Origin: Adiantum capillus-veneris
Lineage: Eukaryota > Streptophyta > Polypodiopsida > Polypodiales > Pteridaceae
Direction of reading: 5' to 3'
NCBI GenBank assembly: GCA_014529385.2
Contig: CM043947.1
Coordinates: 103,817,811 to 103,881,810 of the forward strand
Length of the DNA: 64,000 nt
Both the position numbers and the translations under genes were made by a program. The first letter of the stretch is position 1. Each line of letters starts with the position of its first letter. Below are positions 12,201-22,769 of this stretch, one piece after another. A model generated the notes under the pieces. It made no database searches. It had not been told where the DNA came from and saw nothing but the letters and a program-made list of their open reading frames with translations.

Positions 12201-13349
12201 GACTACCACTGGAGAAACCCACTCTGAGTCTTCAATAGGATAGATAAAACCGGCTTCTAGCAATTTCCTCACCTCTTTGAGTAGGGCGTCTTGTTGAATT
12301 ACTCCTAGCCGCCTGAGCTTCTGCACTACAGGTTTACTTCCCTCCTTGAGCTTAATGTGATGTTGAACTACTGTGATGCCAGTGATTTTATCATATTCAT
12401 GAATGAACAATGTGGTAAAATTACTTAGCATCAAAATATAATCTTCACGCTCCTTCCCACACAACTCACTAGAGAGCATTTGATGTAGGTTACTTGCTTC
12501 TACCAGAGGTTGTATACCTGGTGTCTCCCCTTGGCTTGATGATGAGGCATCAGGTTGCTCCATCTTCTTAGGGTCCTTGAGAATGATCCCCATCACCTCA
12601 ATGCTACTGTCACTTTCTTCACTCACTGTTGACTCCTCCTCTGAAGCGGTTGAAGATTCACCACTAGAAAACTCATCCTCGGAGGTTTCTAGATCCATGT
12701 CGCGTTGTTGACCTATCTTCATGTCGTAAAGTATTGGCCTTCCTTTTGCATCCTTCATCTGGATTATGCCGGTGTCCCAGTCCTGCTTAGCTCTCATAGC
12801 CATAAGCCAAGGCCTCCCTAGAATGATAGGATAGCCCTCCCCTTTGTGTGGCATGACAAAGATGTCCACATCTACCTCGGTGTTGAATGCCTTTATCCTA
12901 ACTGCATTTATGACACCAACACATTGAACTTTTATATTATTTGCCATTTTGGCTCGGCATGGTGCCGGCCGACTCACCTCTAAACCCAAACGGTGCATCA
13001 TTTTTTCACTCATGACGCATATTTGTGCGCCACCATCGATGTAGATATTGGAGATGTGTTGCCCTTTGATGTAAGCATCCATCACTGGTAGTATGTCGTC
13101 TAGATTCCTCCCAGAGATAGCCCCAGCTATCTTTGGCTTTGGTCGCCTCGTGTTAACCATCTTTGTCCATTGTCTCCTCACCCTAGGTGCTAGGTGGAGT
13201 AACTGGGGCCAGGTGATTTTTGGGCCCTGGATAGAAACATCTTGAACCAAATCATATGGTTTAGAACATTCACCCAAAGAGAAATCTACAATGTAAATTT
13301 TACGTCGTGACTTGGACGGCTTTTTGCTAGATTCCCCTTTAGTCCCCAT
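9225..13349 (-). pseudogene. Tat A pol: protease, RT, degenerate RNase H, aRNase H, integrase; one stop
   Basis: Nearly intact polyprotein gene, 1269 codons open from 13355 down to 9546, where one TGA (9546-9548) precedes an in-frame C-terminal 91+ codons ending at 9225. Approximate residues: protease DGGA 107-110 and ILGRPW 179-184; RT from 380, with VCVDY and active site FIDD 495-498; first RNase H about 635-760 with its catalytic Asp positions replaced (VNPSVGN, LTMEE); second, archaeal-type RNase H 788-910 keeping Asp791, Glu829, Asp855 and Asp905; integrase with an HHCC finger (HDGVCGGHF to CKTCKEC) and Asp1067, Asp1127, Glu1163, the last two 35 residues apart. The N-terminal gag part is deleted at 13349. 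The gene is non-functional as a unit but the enzyme region looks little decayed. Confidence 0.92.
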
Positions 13350-13936
13350 TGGCAAGTCCGGTTCCCCTACCCACCAAGTGTCCAGTTGGCTTGGTTAACT
13401 GGCTTTGACACTTAGTTACTGGCTTGGAAACTATCCCAGGACTCCCACAAAGAGAGAAGGTGCCCCGTAGCTGCTTAAGCTGATCTAGAGTGGCCTGGGA
13501 CCTGTTCCCACACAGTCCCGGGCTCCGATGCCTCCCGGCTCAATTTTTGGAAAAATTGATTTTAGGCTAAAACGGGTCATACGAGTCGGATTTTGATGCC
13601 GTAAATTGCTATACGGTGCTCTAACTAAGGCGTACTGGCCCGAGTACCTGCCATATTTAGCAGCCCCTGAGGTCTGAAAATGCATTTTTTTTCAAATTTG
13701 GAATACGGGTGCAGTTTTTCGAGACGGTCAAAACTGGATGGGTGGGGTGACCAAAAACTTGCTATTTTTGGAAATTGTTTACAAAATTTATTTTAATTCA
13801 CATTTCGAAGCTTAAAAATATTCTAAACATCATGGCACTGACTGAATTTGAAAAACTGCTAAAAAGAGTAACTTTTTCCATTATATTTATTTCAAGGTAC
13901 AATGGTGCTCTTTTGATCGGGGTCAGAGACCTTACA
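13350..13936 (-). repeat. Chromovirus A 3' LTR, right segment
   Basis: Matches 31348-31932 of the 5' LTR with about 30 differences in 585 bp by eye. It is the U3 outer part, ending GAGACCTTACA. The TATA box and LTR exon of the 5' copy are absent because they fall in the deleted interval. Confidence 0.92.
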
Positions 13937-13947
13937 ACCTCCCCAAC
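13937..13947 (-). promoter_or_regulatory. Polypurine tract of chromovirus A
   Basis: Minus strand GTTGGGGAGGT sits directly before the LTR start TGTAAGGTCTC. Chromovirus B has GTTGGGGAGAT in the same place. Confidence 0.85.
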
Positions 13948-13967
13948 GTGAAAAATTTGAGATGTCC

Positions 13968-15158
13968 TCATCTCAAGAATGTGTTTGGGTAATCTTTTAT
14001 GAGTGTTGGTTCGTCCTCCCAAGTTGCATCTTCTTCAGGGTAATCCTTCCACTTTACCAGATGCTCCGTGATAGTTCTGTTGCGTAATTTCCTTTCCCTT
14101 GTTTCAAGTACATAGTCAGGTTGGAGCTCGAGAACTCCTTGTGCTGGCATAACTATCTGATGTGAGTCCAAGAATTGATCAGGGTTAGGAATATAGGGTT
14201 TGAGTAAGCTAACGTGGAACACATCATGAATCTTCAAGTTTGCAGGTAACTTTAGCTTGTAAGCTTGGTCACTCACAACCTTAATGATCTCGAACGGTCC
14301 ACAATACCTTGGGCTTAGCTTCTTATATCTGCCTAGAGATAAGTTGCTTTTCTTTGGTCGGACTCACAGAAAAATCTTATCCCCTTCTTTGAAGATTCTT
14401 TCTGAATGGTTCTTATCTGCATAGTGCTTCTGTCTATCCTGAGCGGCCTAAATTTCTTGGCAAATAGCTCTAGTCTGTGCTTCCATATCTTCTAACATCT
14501 TCCTAGATGCTTCTGCCCTGATGGTTGAATCTGAGAAGTTCAGTGGTGCTAAACAGTCCTGTCCATAAAGATCTTTGAAAGGTGACATTCCAATGCTTCT
14601 GTGTTCGGAAGAGTTGTAAGCATACTCCACCAAAGGTAGATATTGTAACCACTTCTTTGGATCTTGCGAACAATGGGCTCTGAGAATGTCCTCCATGACT
14701 TGATTAACTCTTTCAGTTTGCCTATCTGTCTATGGATGATACGCTGTACTGAAAGCTAATTGTGACCCAATAGATTGGAAAAGAGAAGTCCAAAATTTTG
14801 ATGTAAACTTGGCATCTCTATCGCTGACGATACGCTTGGGTAGACCATGTAGCCTAAAAATATCCTTGATGAATACCTGGCTAACATCTGAAGCAGTAAA
14901 GGTTGTCTTTACCGGTATTAGATGAGCCACTTTTGTGAGCATATCAACAACCACAAAAACAGAATCATAGCCTCCTGTAGAAGGTAATCCTGTAACAAAA
15001 TCCATACTGATGCATTCCCATTTCATCTGGGGTATGTCAAGAGGTTGAAGTTGCCCTGGTAACTTGATTCTTTTGGCCTTTATCCTCTGACAGGAAAGAC
15101 ATTGCCTCACATAGCGAAGTATGTCTCCTTTCATTCCAGACCAAAAGTAACTCCTCCT
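13968..15158 (-). pseudogene. Chromovirus A integrase C-half and chromodomain
   Basis: Integrase core with WECISMDFVTGLP and SDRDAKFTSKFW carrying two catalytic Asp, then the GPFEII/HDVFHVSLLKPY module and a terminal chromodomain (HLVKWKDYPEEDATWEDE, about 13985-14080), which in chromoviruses directs insertion to modified histones. In-frame stops: TAG 14730-14732, TAG 14448-14450, TGA 14364-14366. The upstream end is cut by Tat B at 15164, within the segment after the GHPGYAK zinc-finger part, which resumes at 24595. Confidence 0.92.
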
Positions 15159-15163
15159 GACAG

Positions 15164-15306
15164 TGAGAGCGGATTTTTTGAGATGGGGCTCAACTCAAGG
15201 CTCCCACCAGACAACCACTCCGTGAGACCCTACACACGCATATTTCTTAGGGGCACCACCCTCTTTTATGGAGAAAGAAGGAAACCAAAACAAACCATAT
15301 ACAACC

Positions 15307-15396
<90 letters not shown>

Positions 15397-16854
15397 CATA
15401 CCTTCCTTATGTGCTTCAACACAAAATGCCCTTCAACCATTCAACACACACTCCTTAAGCAATCCCTTTGAACACTGCACAAACTCACATGCAAAGATTG
15501 ACCTTCACCATATTAGTGCTCATATGCTTCTAAGAAAAGCAAGCACAAAACCTCAAAACTCAAAACACCATAATGCACAAATACTTGACAACTCCTTTCC
15601 TTTCCCAAAAGAAGAGACTACTTACACACATAAGGCGGCATGCATAGAGAGCTCTTCTCCATCTATGCAGCCCCAAGACTTACTTACACACAACATAAGG
15701 AGAGAAGCCAAGAAAATAGACACCATGGTACACAAAAAACTTTCTCAACAAACAACGAACCCAATGAGCACAAAATATGAGAAGCTGCCAAGATATGCTT
15801 ACCAATTTTACATGCGTTTAGAGCAAAAGTGTGACGACGACACCCCAATTGCAACAATTTGTTGATCAAACCATGAGATAGATCATTGAACTTGATATCC
15901 TTGCTCTCATATAGAATCTACAATCCTTATTTAGGGATGAGTATGGTAAGAGAAATGTTTGCAAGAGAATGGTAGCAATAGCATATTGATGCTCTCTCTA
16001 TGGTGCCGCTTATGATAGCGAGCTTAGGAAATGGATAGGGAGACAAGAGGAGAGAGAGATTAGGGATTCCCTAACCTTAGAGGAGCTTTTTTGCAGCAAT
16101 GGAGTAGGTGTGTGTCCTTTTGTGCTTGCCAAAGGGCCTTTTTATAGCTGTACAAGACCTTGGGTTAGGTTAAACTTGACTAGGGTAGGTAATTAACCAT
16201 AGTTAGGTTCCCTTTTGACCATTCCTTCAATTATGAAAATAAGGGACTTAGTTTTTCATTAAAAATAGCCTTTTAAGTCGTGGAGGCTCCATAAGGGTTG
16301 ATAATGTATGTGGGCCCCACCATGATGTCCCTCTAGTGGCTCCTGTAGAGTGTCCCCATCCTGTTTGTTGTGTCACTGGAAGCATCTTGAGCCGACCCCT
16401 CCACATGCAAGTGGTTTTTAACTCCCCATTGGTATTTTAGAATGTTGAAGAAGTCAAGAAAACTTTGCACCTTTGTGGTTTACCTGATTGTAACTTTGAC
16501 CTGCAGTAACAGTGTCCGCAGCACCTTGTTTTCACCATAACTTTCAGCCTGTAACTCAGAATTGGGTGCTGTAAAAGGAAAAGTTGACCTTCTCAAAGTG
16601 TTTAAGATGATTTTGGAGTGTTCCTCAAGTATACCCACGAGCTAAGGCATTCAAGATGCATCCAAAACACCTTTTGAGCCAAGTCTCCTTGTAGGAGGCC
16701 CTTTAGCATGCATCCAAGGTGTAGCATGCTTTTTCAAAAGAGAATCCACCTTAAACAAATGAGGTAGGCTCCAATAAAGTTTGATTTATTGGGGATATAC
16801 ATTATATTTAAGATTTGTTGACCAACACAAGTAAATGATCCAAGAGTTGGGTCA
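15164..16854 (-). repeat. Tat B 3' LTR (outer-U3 side deleted at its inner edge)
   Basis: Aligns to 22586-24222 of the right LTR. Contains a CA microsatellite (15309-15393) and a TATAAAAAGG box on the minus strand (16137-16146). The match ends near 16854-16862 at ACCACT-TGTGACCC, where the pol sequence begins. The remaining roughly 370 bp present in the right LTR are missing. Confidence 0.9.
15309..15393. repeat. (CA)n microsatellite, about 42 units, in Tat B left LTR
   Basis: An uninterrupted CA run of about 85 bp. The same site in the right LTR has about 18 units, so the array changed length after insertion. Confidence 0.97.
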
Positions 16855-16862
16855 CAGAGTGG

Positions 16863-19800
16863 TCTTGATCCATTGACTCTGGTCTTGTGGAGTTTTCCTG
16901 ATAAATCTGCTAATCTATAACTACCATTCCCAAACTTTGTTTTTATCATGAAAGGTCCCTCCCATCTTTGCAAAAACTTTTTGTCAAGTCGAGTATCAAG
17001 TCAGTTATCATAGCGAAGAACCAACATACCTTCCTTCAATCCTTTCCCCTTGAGCTTCTTGTTGATTTTGTCCCTTTAGCTTGTGGCTTGGACAATGTAA
17101 TAGTCGATGGACTCTTCTCTATCAAGATCAAGTCGTTGAAGATCTAAAATTCTTTCCTGCAAAGCTTCTTTTGGCCTCTTTGCTCCCCGTGAGAGAATGC
17201 GTAGGCTTGCAATCTCCACCTCAATAGGAAGAAGTGCCTCCTGTCCATATACCAAATGAAAAGGAGTGAATTGAGTGGATACCTTGAAAGATGTTCTGTA
17301 TGCCCATAGAGCTGCGGTCAAATGACGATCCCAGTCGTTTGGTCGATCTGCAACCTGCTTAGAAATGATCTTACATATCATTCTATTCACCTTTTCAACC
17401 AACCCATTACACTGAGGGTAGTAAGGTGTAGAATGCAAATGTTTGACTTTTAACTTTGCCAAAAGATTATCTAGGAGCTCTGCTCTAAACCCTGGACCAC
17501 GATCTGACAAAATCTCTAATGGTGTGCCGAATCTACTGCATATGTGATCAAAGATAAATTTTGATACCTCCTCGGCTGTAATTCGTGTTGTACTTGCTGC
17601 CTCCGCCCATCGTGTCATGTAATCTACTCCCACAATGATGAAGACCTTCCTGGTAGATGTGCGAGGTAAGGGGCCTATTGCATCCACACCCCACTTCTCA
17701 AAAGGACCATACGAAATTATTGGAACTCGAGGTTCGTAAGTGAGTCGTCAATCTCCAGCAATCTGACAACCTTTGCATGACTTACACCAATGCTGGACAT
17801 CACGGTGTAGACTTGGCCAAACAAACTGTTCTTGCAAAATCTTCCTGTTTGTAATATCATGAGAAAAATGACCCCCACAGACATCATCATGGCATGAAAA
17901 GAGGATTCTCTCTATTTCTTGAACAGAGGGCACCCTTCTTAGCACCAAATATTTCCCTTTATGATACAGATCATCTCCTATGAGTTGGTAAGGAGTTGCC
18001 TTTTTTACCAACCTATGCCTTTGCACTTTATCCAAGTGTTTAGGGCACTCACCAGTTTGGAGGAAAAATATGATGTCCTTCAATTCCTCTTGGCCTTGGT
18101 ACTTTGGTTCGTAGAGCTTCACACCTCCCACCATGATCTGAAGTTTCTCATTGGGGAGATAATCTGCTTCCTTGTTGAGGGTTCTCACAACATGCTGTAC
18201 CTGTGTAGCTTCAAAGTTCTTTATCAAAGCCTTCACCTGTCTAAGCCACTCCACTAGAGTAGGGTTCTTGCACTTCCATATCCCTTGGATTTGCCTAATA
18301 ACTAGTAAGGAATCACCTCTTATTATAAGTCTTTCGATGCCAAGTTTTCTGCATTCTTCAAGCCCCAACTTTAAGGTGACATACTCAGCCTCATTATTAG
18401 AATGAACATTTTCCAAGGTGATACCTTTCTTAACAAGAACTTCCCTCTGTGGACTTAGAATAAGAACCCTCCCTGCTGCCTGATCGTGTTGTCGTCGGTA
18501 AGCTCCATCAAAGCACAAAATGTGTGCATTGTCCATCTCCTCCTTATTATTTTGTGGTGTAGCTTTGTCTCCTGCCTTTGGTGACTCTTTCCTTTCTCTC
18601 ACTTTGTATGTGAGAATGTCTGCAAGACCTGCCCTTGTGCTATCTTCCACAAGAAAAGTGTATTCGAACTCTTGAAGTTCTAGAACCCATTTGGCTATCC
18701 TAGATGAGAGGCTCATGTGTTGCACAACATATGGTAAATTTTTTTCCATGGTGAGAATGACAAATGGTGCAGGTAAGAGATATGATCGGAACTTTCTTAC
18801 CGCAAACATAATTGTGAATACCACCTTCTCCATATCGGTGTAGCCCTTCTTTGCACCGGTCATGACTTTGCTTGCAAAGTATACTGGCCTCATGTAGCAT
18901 GTTTTTGGGTCTTTTTGCATGAGAACTACACCGATGGCCTCCATTCCTACACTTGGTGTGATGTAATATGTATCCTTTGGATTTGGTGGCATTATTGTTG
19001 GAAGAGAGTTGAGAATACCCTTTACTTCAGTAAAGCATAATTCGTGTTCCTTTCTCCATTCAAATGTGGGTTTGTTTGCTAGCTTGTGCAAAGGTGCAAT
19101 AGCTTCTGCTAGAAGGTGAATGAAACGAGACATGTACCTTACTTTGTGGTTGAAAGTCATGAGCTCCTTGGTTGTCGTTGGTGGTTGTAGTGACAAGAGA
19201 GCATTTAATTTTGATGGATCCACTTGAATTCCTTGCAAAGAAACCACATGACCTAGCAATGCCACTTGTGACCCTTCCAGGTTACACTTCTCAGGATTAA
19301 GCTGTCCCCCAAATTGATGAAGCCTCCTAAGCCCCTCCTCAACTTTTTGGCAATGAAGTCTTTGGCTACTATAGATACAGAAGTCATCCATAAAAACCCT
19401 AATTGACTTTCCAAAGAAGGGTTGAAAGACAAGAGTTGTAAACCTTATAAAGGTACTAGGAGCATTTGTGAGCCCAAATGGCATCACTCTATAGGCAAAG
19501 CAACCCCAAGGTGTGATGAAAGTGGTTTTTAACTGATCTTCTTCTGCTATTCTAATTTGAAAATACCCTGAATACCCATCACACACTGTGTAACATTCAT
19601 AGCCAGCTAATTCGTTTAAGATTTCATCTTGGAAAGGAAGAGGAAAATGATCCCTCTTTGTTGCAGCATTGAGCGGTTTGTAGTCAACACAGACCCTCCA
19701 TTTTTCGTTCTTTTTAGGGGTTACTACAATTGGGGATACCCACTCAGAGTTAGACACAGGGTAAATGAAACCAGCTTTGAGGAGTCGGTTAACCTCTGTC

Positions 19801-21270
19801 AAAAGTGCCTCGTATTTTTCCTAGGCGCCTTAGCTTTTGAGCCACATGTTTAGTACCTGGTTTTAATTCTATGCCATGCTCTATAACATCCACACCTCTA
19901 ATTTGTGAGTAATCAGTGATAAACAAATTGGGATACCTCTTGAGCATATCGATGTACGACCGCTTCTCCTCAGGGGTAAGATCTTTTTCAAGCATCCTCT
20001 CAAAGTCTTCAAAGTGCTTGTGGTCACCTTTGTCATCCTTTGTTTGCTCCTTTGTTGGGACAACCTCTATTGATGGAGTTTTTGATGTGTTGAAGATGAT
20101 TCCCATTACCTCCAAAGATGATTCTTCTTCGCTATTGGATGTAGTGGTTGAACTTTTCTCGTCGCTTGAGCCAAAACTCTCTTCACTTTCTTTATCAGCC
20201 GTGGTCTCATAGTTGATGTCGAGCTGCTTTCCTTCATGCCAATCGTATACCACATGTTGCCCCTTTTTGAGAATCAATTGTCCTCGTCCCCATTTTTGAT
20301 CTGCATTCACAGCAATGAGCCAAGGCCTCCCTAGGATGATGGGATAGCCCTCCCCCTTGGCTGGCATAACATACATGTCCACACGTGCATCTATATTACA
20401 TACAGAAACTTTTACATTCTCGATGATCCCTAGGCACTTCACACTTGCATTGTTGTCCAGCCTAGCTTGACAATTAGAGGATTTAGTGATTTCAAGCCCT
20501 AGTATATTCATGGCTCTTTCCGTGATCACACACATTTGTGCTCCACCATCAACATACACATTGGATACCTTTCTACCCCTTACATAAGCATCTACAATAG
20601 GTTCCACATCTTTTTGTGGCTTTGAAGTCAATGCCTTTATTGTCACCTTTTCTTTCTTTCTTGGGAGTCTTGTGCTTACAAGTTTGGACCGGTGCCTTCT
20701 CACCTTGGGTGATAGATGTAGGAGTTGAGGCCAAGAAATATTGGGCTTTTGAGTTTGCAAATCTTCTAAGATGTTGTAGGGTTCCATATTCTTTCCTAAT
20801 GGAAAATCGTTGATGCCGATCTCCCTTCGCCTTGACCTCTGCTTCTTGCCTCCTTCCTTCTTCTTTGACTTTTTCTTCCTCTCCTTCCTTGCAGGTTCTG
20901 ACTCTTCATTCCTTGTGTCTTCATCCTTGTTGTGTGCTCTTGTGCGCTTTTCTGCTGGCATAACATCAAAATGTATAGGGCTCACCTCTATCTCCTCTTC
21001 CAGCTTTATGACGTTTACTCCTCTCTCTTCCTCCACTGGTGGGACAGGAGGGATGTTTGCCACTGGAGGTGGTGGTGGTCGACGAAGAATTTGCGGGGCT
21101 TGAGCATGCTCTTGCTGCACCATGAGCGGAGGGGGTCTAGGAGGGTATATGTCCCCTGGAAGCCTTCGAGGGTGAGGGCAATTATACATGCCATGACCAA
21201 CTTCGTTGCAATTCCAGCATCTCAACTCTTGTGCTTGACGTCGTTGATTGCGATTCCCTTCTCTTGGTTG
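16863..21270 (-). pseudogene. Tat B pol: zinc knuckle, protease, RT, two RNase H domains, integrase
   Basis: Reads in the same order as Tat A. The zinc knuckle CWNCNEVGHGMYNC is near 21180-21223, followed by a Pro-rich and a Lys/Arg-rich linker. Protease has VDGGAQMCVI and ILGRPWL. RT has VCVDYKPLN and active site FMDD. The first RNase H lacks its Asp (YYITPSVG). The second keeps its set (LCFDGAYRR, NNEAEY, RGDSLL, NKEADY). Integrase has CHDDVCGGHF, CKSCKGC, GVDYMTRWAEA and DRGPGF. Breaks: frameshift near 19800, TGA 17748-17750, TAA 17076-17078, TGA 17001-17003. The C-terminus is lost where KTRVNGSR runs into LTR sequence. Confidence 0.92.
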
Positions 21271-22029
21271 TCATTGTTGGGGTAGCCCCTGCACTAGATT
21301 CAAGGTGAGACTCTCTAGTTGTTGAGTTAATCTTTGCAAGATCTCTTGTTGTGATCCTTCCCCTATTTGTGAAGTTTGGGCAAGAGAGCCCCTAACTTGT
21401 GCCCCCATGCTTGGTGAAGAATCCCTCTCAATGAATTCATTTAGGTCCCTTGTTTTATGTGCTTGAAAATTTAACTTCTTGAATTTGACCATGGCCACCT
21501 CACGTGCTTCCTCAAATGTTGATGGGAATTTTAACTCTACCTTGGTCTTCAAAATTGGATACAAGCCAGCCATGAACCTATCTTTCTTTAGAAAGTTTGG
21601 TGCACCACCTTGGTTTTGTAAGGTAGCCTCCCATCTATCCCATAGGTTAAGAAAAACGGCCTCATAAGATGGGTAGTCTTCAAGGAATACCTGTTTATGT
21701 TGAAGTAGACACTTCCAAAGACCCTCTGGAGTATCTCCTTGCCCAAATTTGGCAAGAAAAATTGCACGTAGCCTCTCCCAATTGGTTTTGTTTTGAGGTT
21801 GCAAGGCCTCGTACCATGCCTTAGCCTCCCCTTTGAGAATGAGTGGAAAAGCACGCAGCTTTACCTCTTCTTGATCTCTCCTAGAGATGAGGTGTGCCAT
21901 CCCCAAATTATCCAGAAATTCTTGTGCATCCTCACCATTTTTAGAATGAAAGGTGAGAAAAGTGCTTGACATTTTTACAATACAAGGAGGCTTGTGTACC
22001 ACAAAGTTTTGACTACGATGAGTGATCAC
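21271..22029 (-). pseudogene. Tat B gag (Retrotrans_gag-like)
   Basis: 252 codons from ATG 22027-22029 to a TGA at 21271-21273, which is in frame with the downstream zinc knuckle and protease. The capsid core shows LKGEAKAWYEALQPQ, NWERLRAIFLAKFG and FMAGLYPILKTKV, the usual plant Gypsy gag blocks. Because the TGA is the only break before protease, gag-protease was probably one frame originally. The C-terminal part is Gln/Ser-rich. Confidence 0.85.
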
Positions 22030-22559
22030 ATCAAAATGAAAATATATACATCAAGTGTTAGTTCATAATTTATCATAGGAAAAATAAAAGGGTTGATTGA
22101 GGCATTATTTCATTAAGGCGAGTGGGTCCAAAAATTCTCCTAATGGTTTCTTGAAATCTAAATTTTGTAGCAATTATGATGTGCACAGATTGACGAGCTA
22201 TGGGTGTAAAAGGAGAAGCAGCTCCAGGTTGGTTCATGTGACAATGTGTTCTCCTTTTTCTTTCTCTTGAAGAAAGTTTCCTTTGAGTGGATTGCTATCT
22301 AAGCGCCTCTTGTCCCTGCCTCAAAACAAAATAAAAACATGGACATCAAATGAATCATCATAATTAATGAATGGAAGAATGATGGGATTTGGAGATGCCA
22401 AGATTTCACCAAGTCTTTCTGCTCCAAACATAAAAACAATGCGTTGTTGGTAAAAAAATTTGCGATCTACACAAATGTTAATTCTGATGCGTTGTGAAAA
22501 ATGAAAAGAATATGGTGCAACTCTATTGTTCATGAGGAGAATAGAACGAAATTAGGAAA
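22030..22559 (-). other. Tat B leader between primer site and gag
   Basis: Non-coding 5' leader of about 530 bp. Only short ORFs are present and I see no conserved element. Confidence 0.6.
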
Positions 22560-22579
22560 GTTCCTCAGTGGGGGCACCA
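22560..22579 (-). promoter_or_regulatory. Probable primer-binding site of Tat B
   Basis: Minus strand TGGTGCCCCCACTGAGGAAC starts six bases inside the LTR end. It starts TGG as tRNA 3'-CCA priming requires. I cannot assign the tRNA without a search. Confidence 0.6.
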
Positions 22580-22585
22580 CTTTTA

Positions 22586-22724
22586 TGAGAGCGGATTTTT
22601 TGAGATGGGGCTCAACTCAAGGCTCCCACCAGACAACCACTCCGTGAGACCCTACACACGCATATTTCTTAGGGGCACCACCCTCTTTTATGGAGAAAGA
22701 AGGAAACCAAAACAAACCATATAC

Positions 22725-22769
<45 letters not shown>

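Larger units (their letters stand above)
7283..13349 (-). mobile_element. Tat-type Gypsy element A (3' LTR and pol; gag and 5' LTR deleted)
   Basis: Minus-strand element inserted in the chromovirus A 3' LTR. It has a 3' LTR (7283-9196), a polypurine tract, and one long pol ORF with protease, RT, degenerate RNase H, second RNase H and integrase. The right end stops inside the protein just upstream of protease and abuts chromovirus LTR sequence with 3 bp of shared CAT. Gag, leader and 5' LTR are therefore missing, together with about 1.25 kb of chromovirus LTR. Confidence 0.88.

Noticed and set aside
15195-15471. ORFs of repeated Thr-His or Cys-Val residues
   Set aside because: Translations of the CA microsatellite; low complexity, not genes. 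The same applies to Ser-Leu and Glu-Arg ORFs over the GA arrays.
15524-15865. 113-codon plus-strand ORF in Tat B LTR, also at 22892-23233
   Set aside because: Present in both LTRs only because LTRs are copies. It runs antisense to the element, shows no domain, and is not visible in the Tat A LTR.
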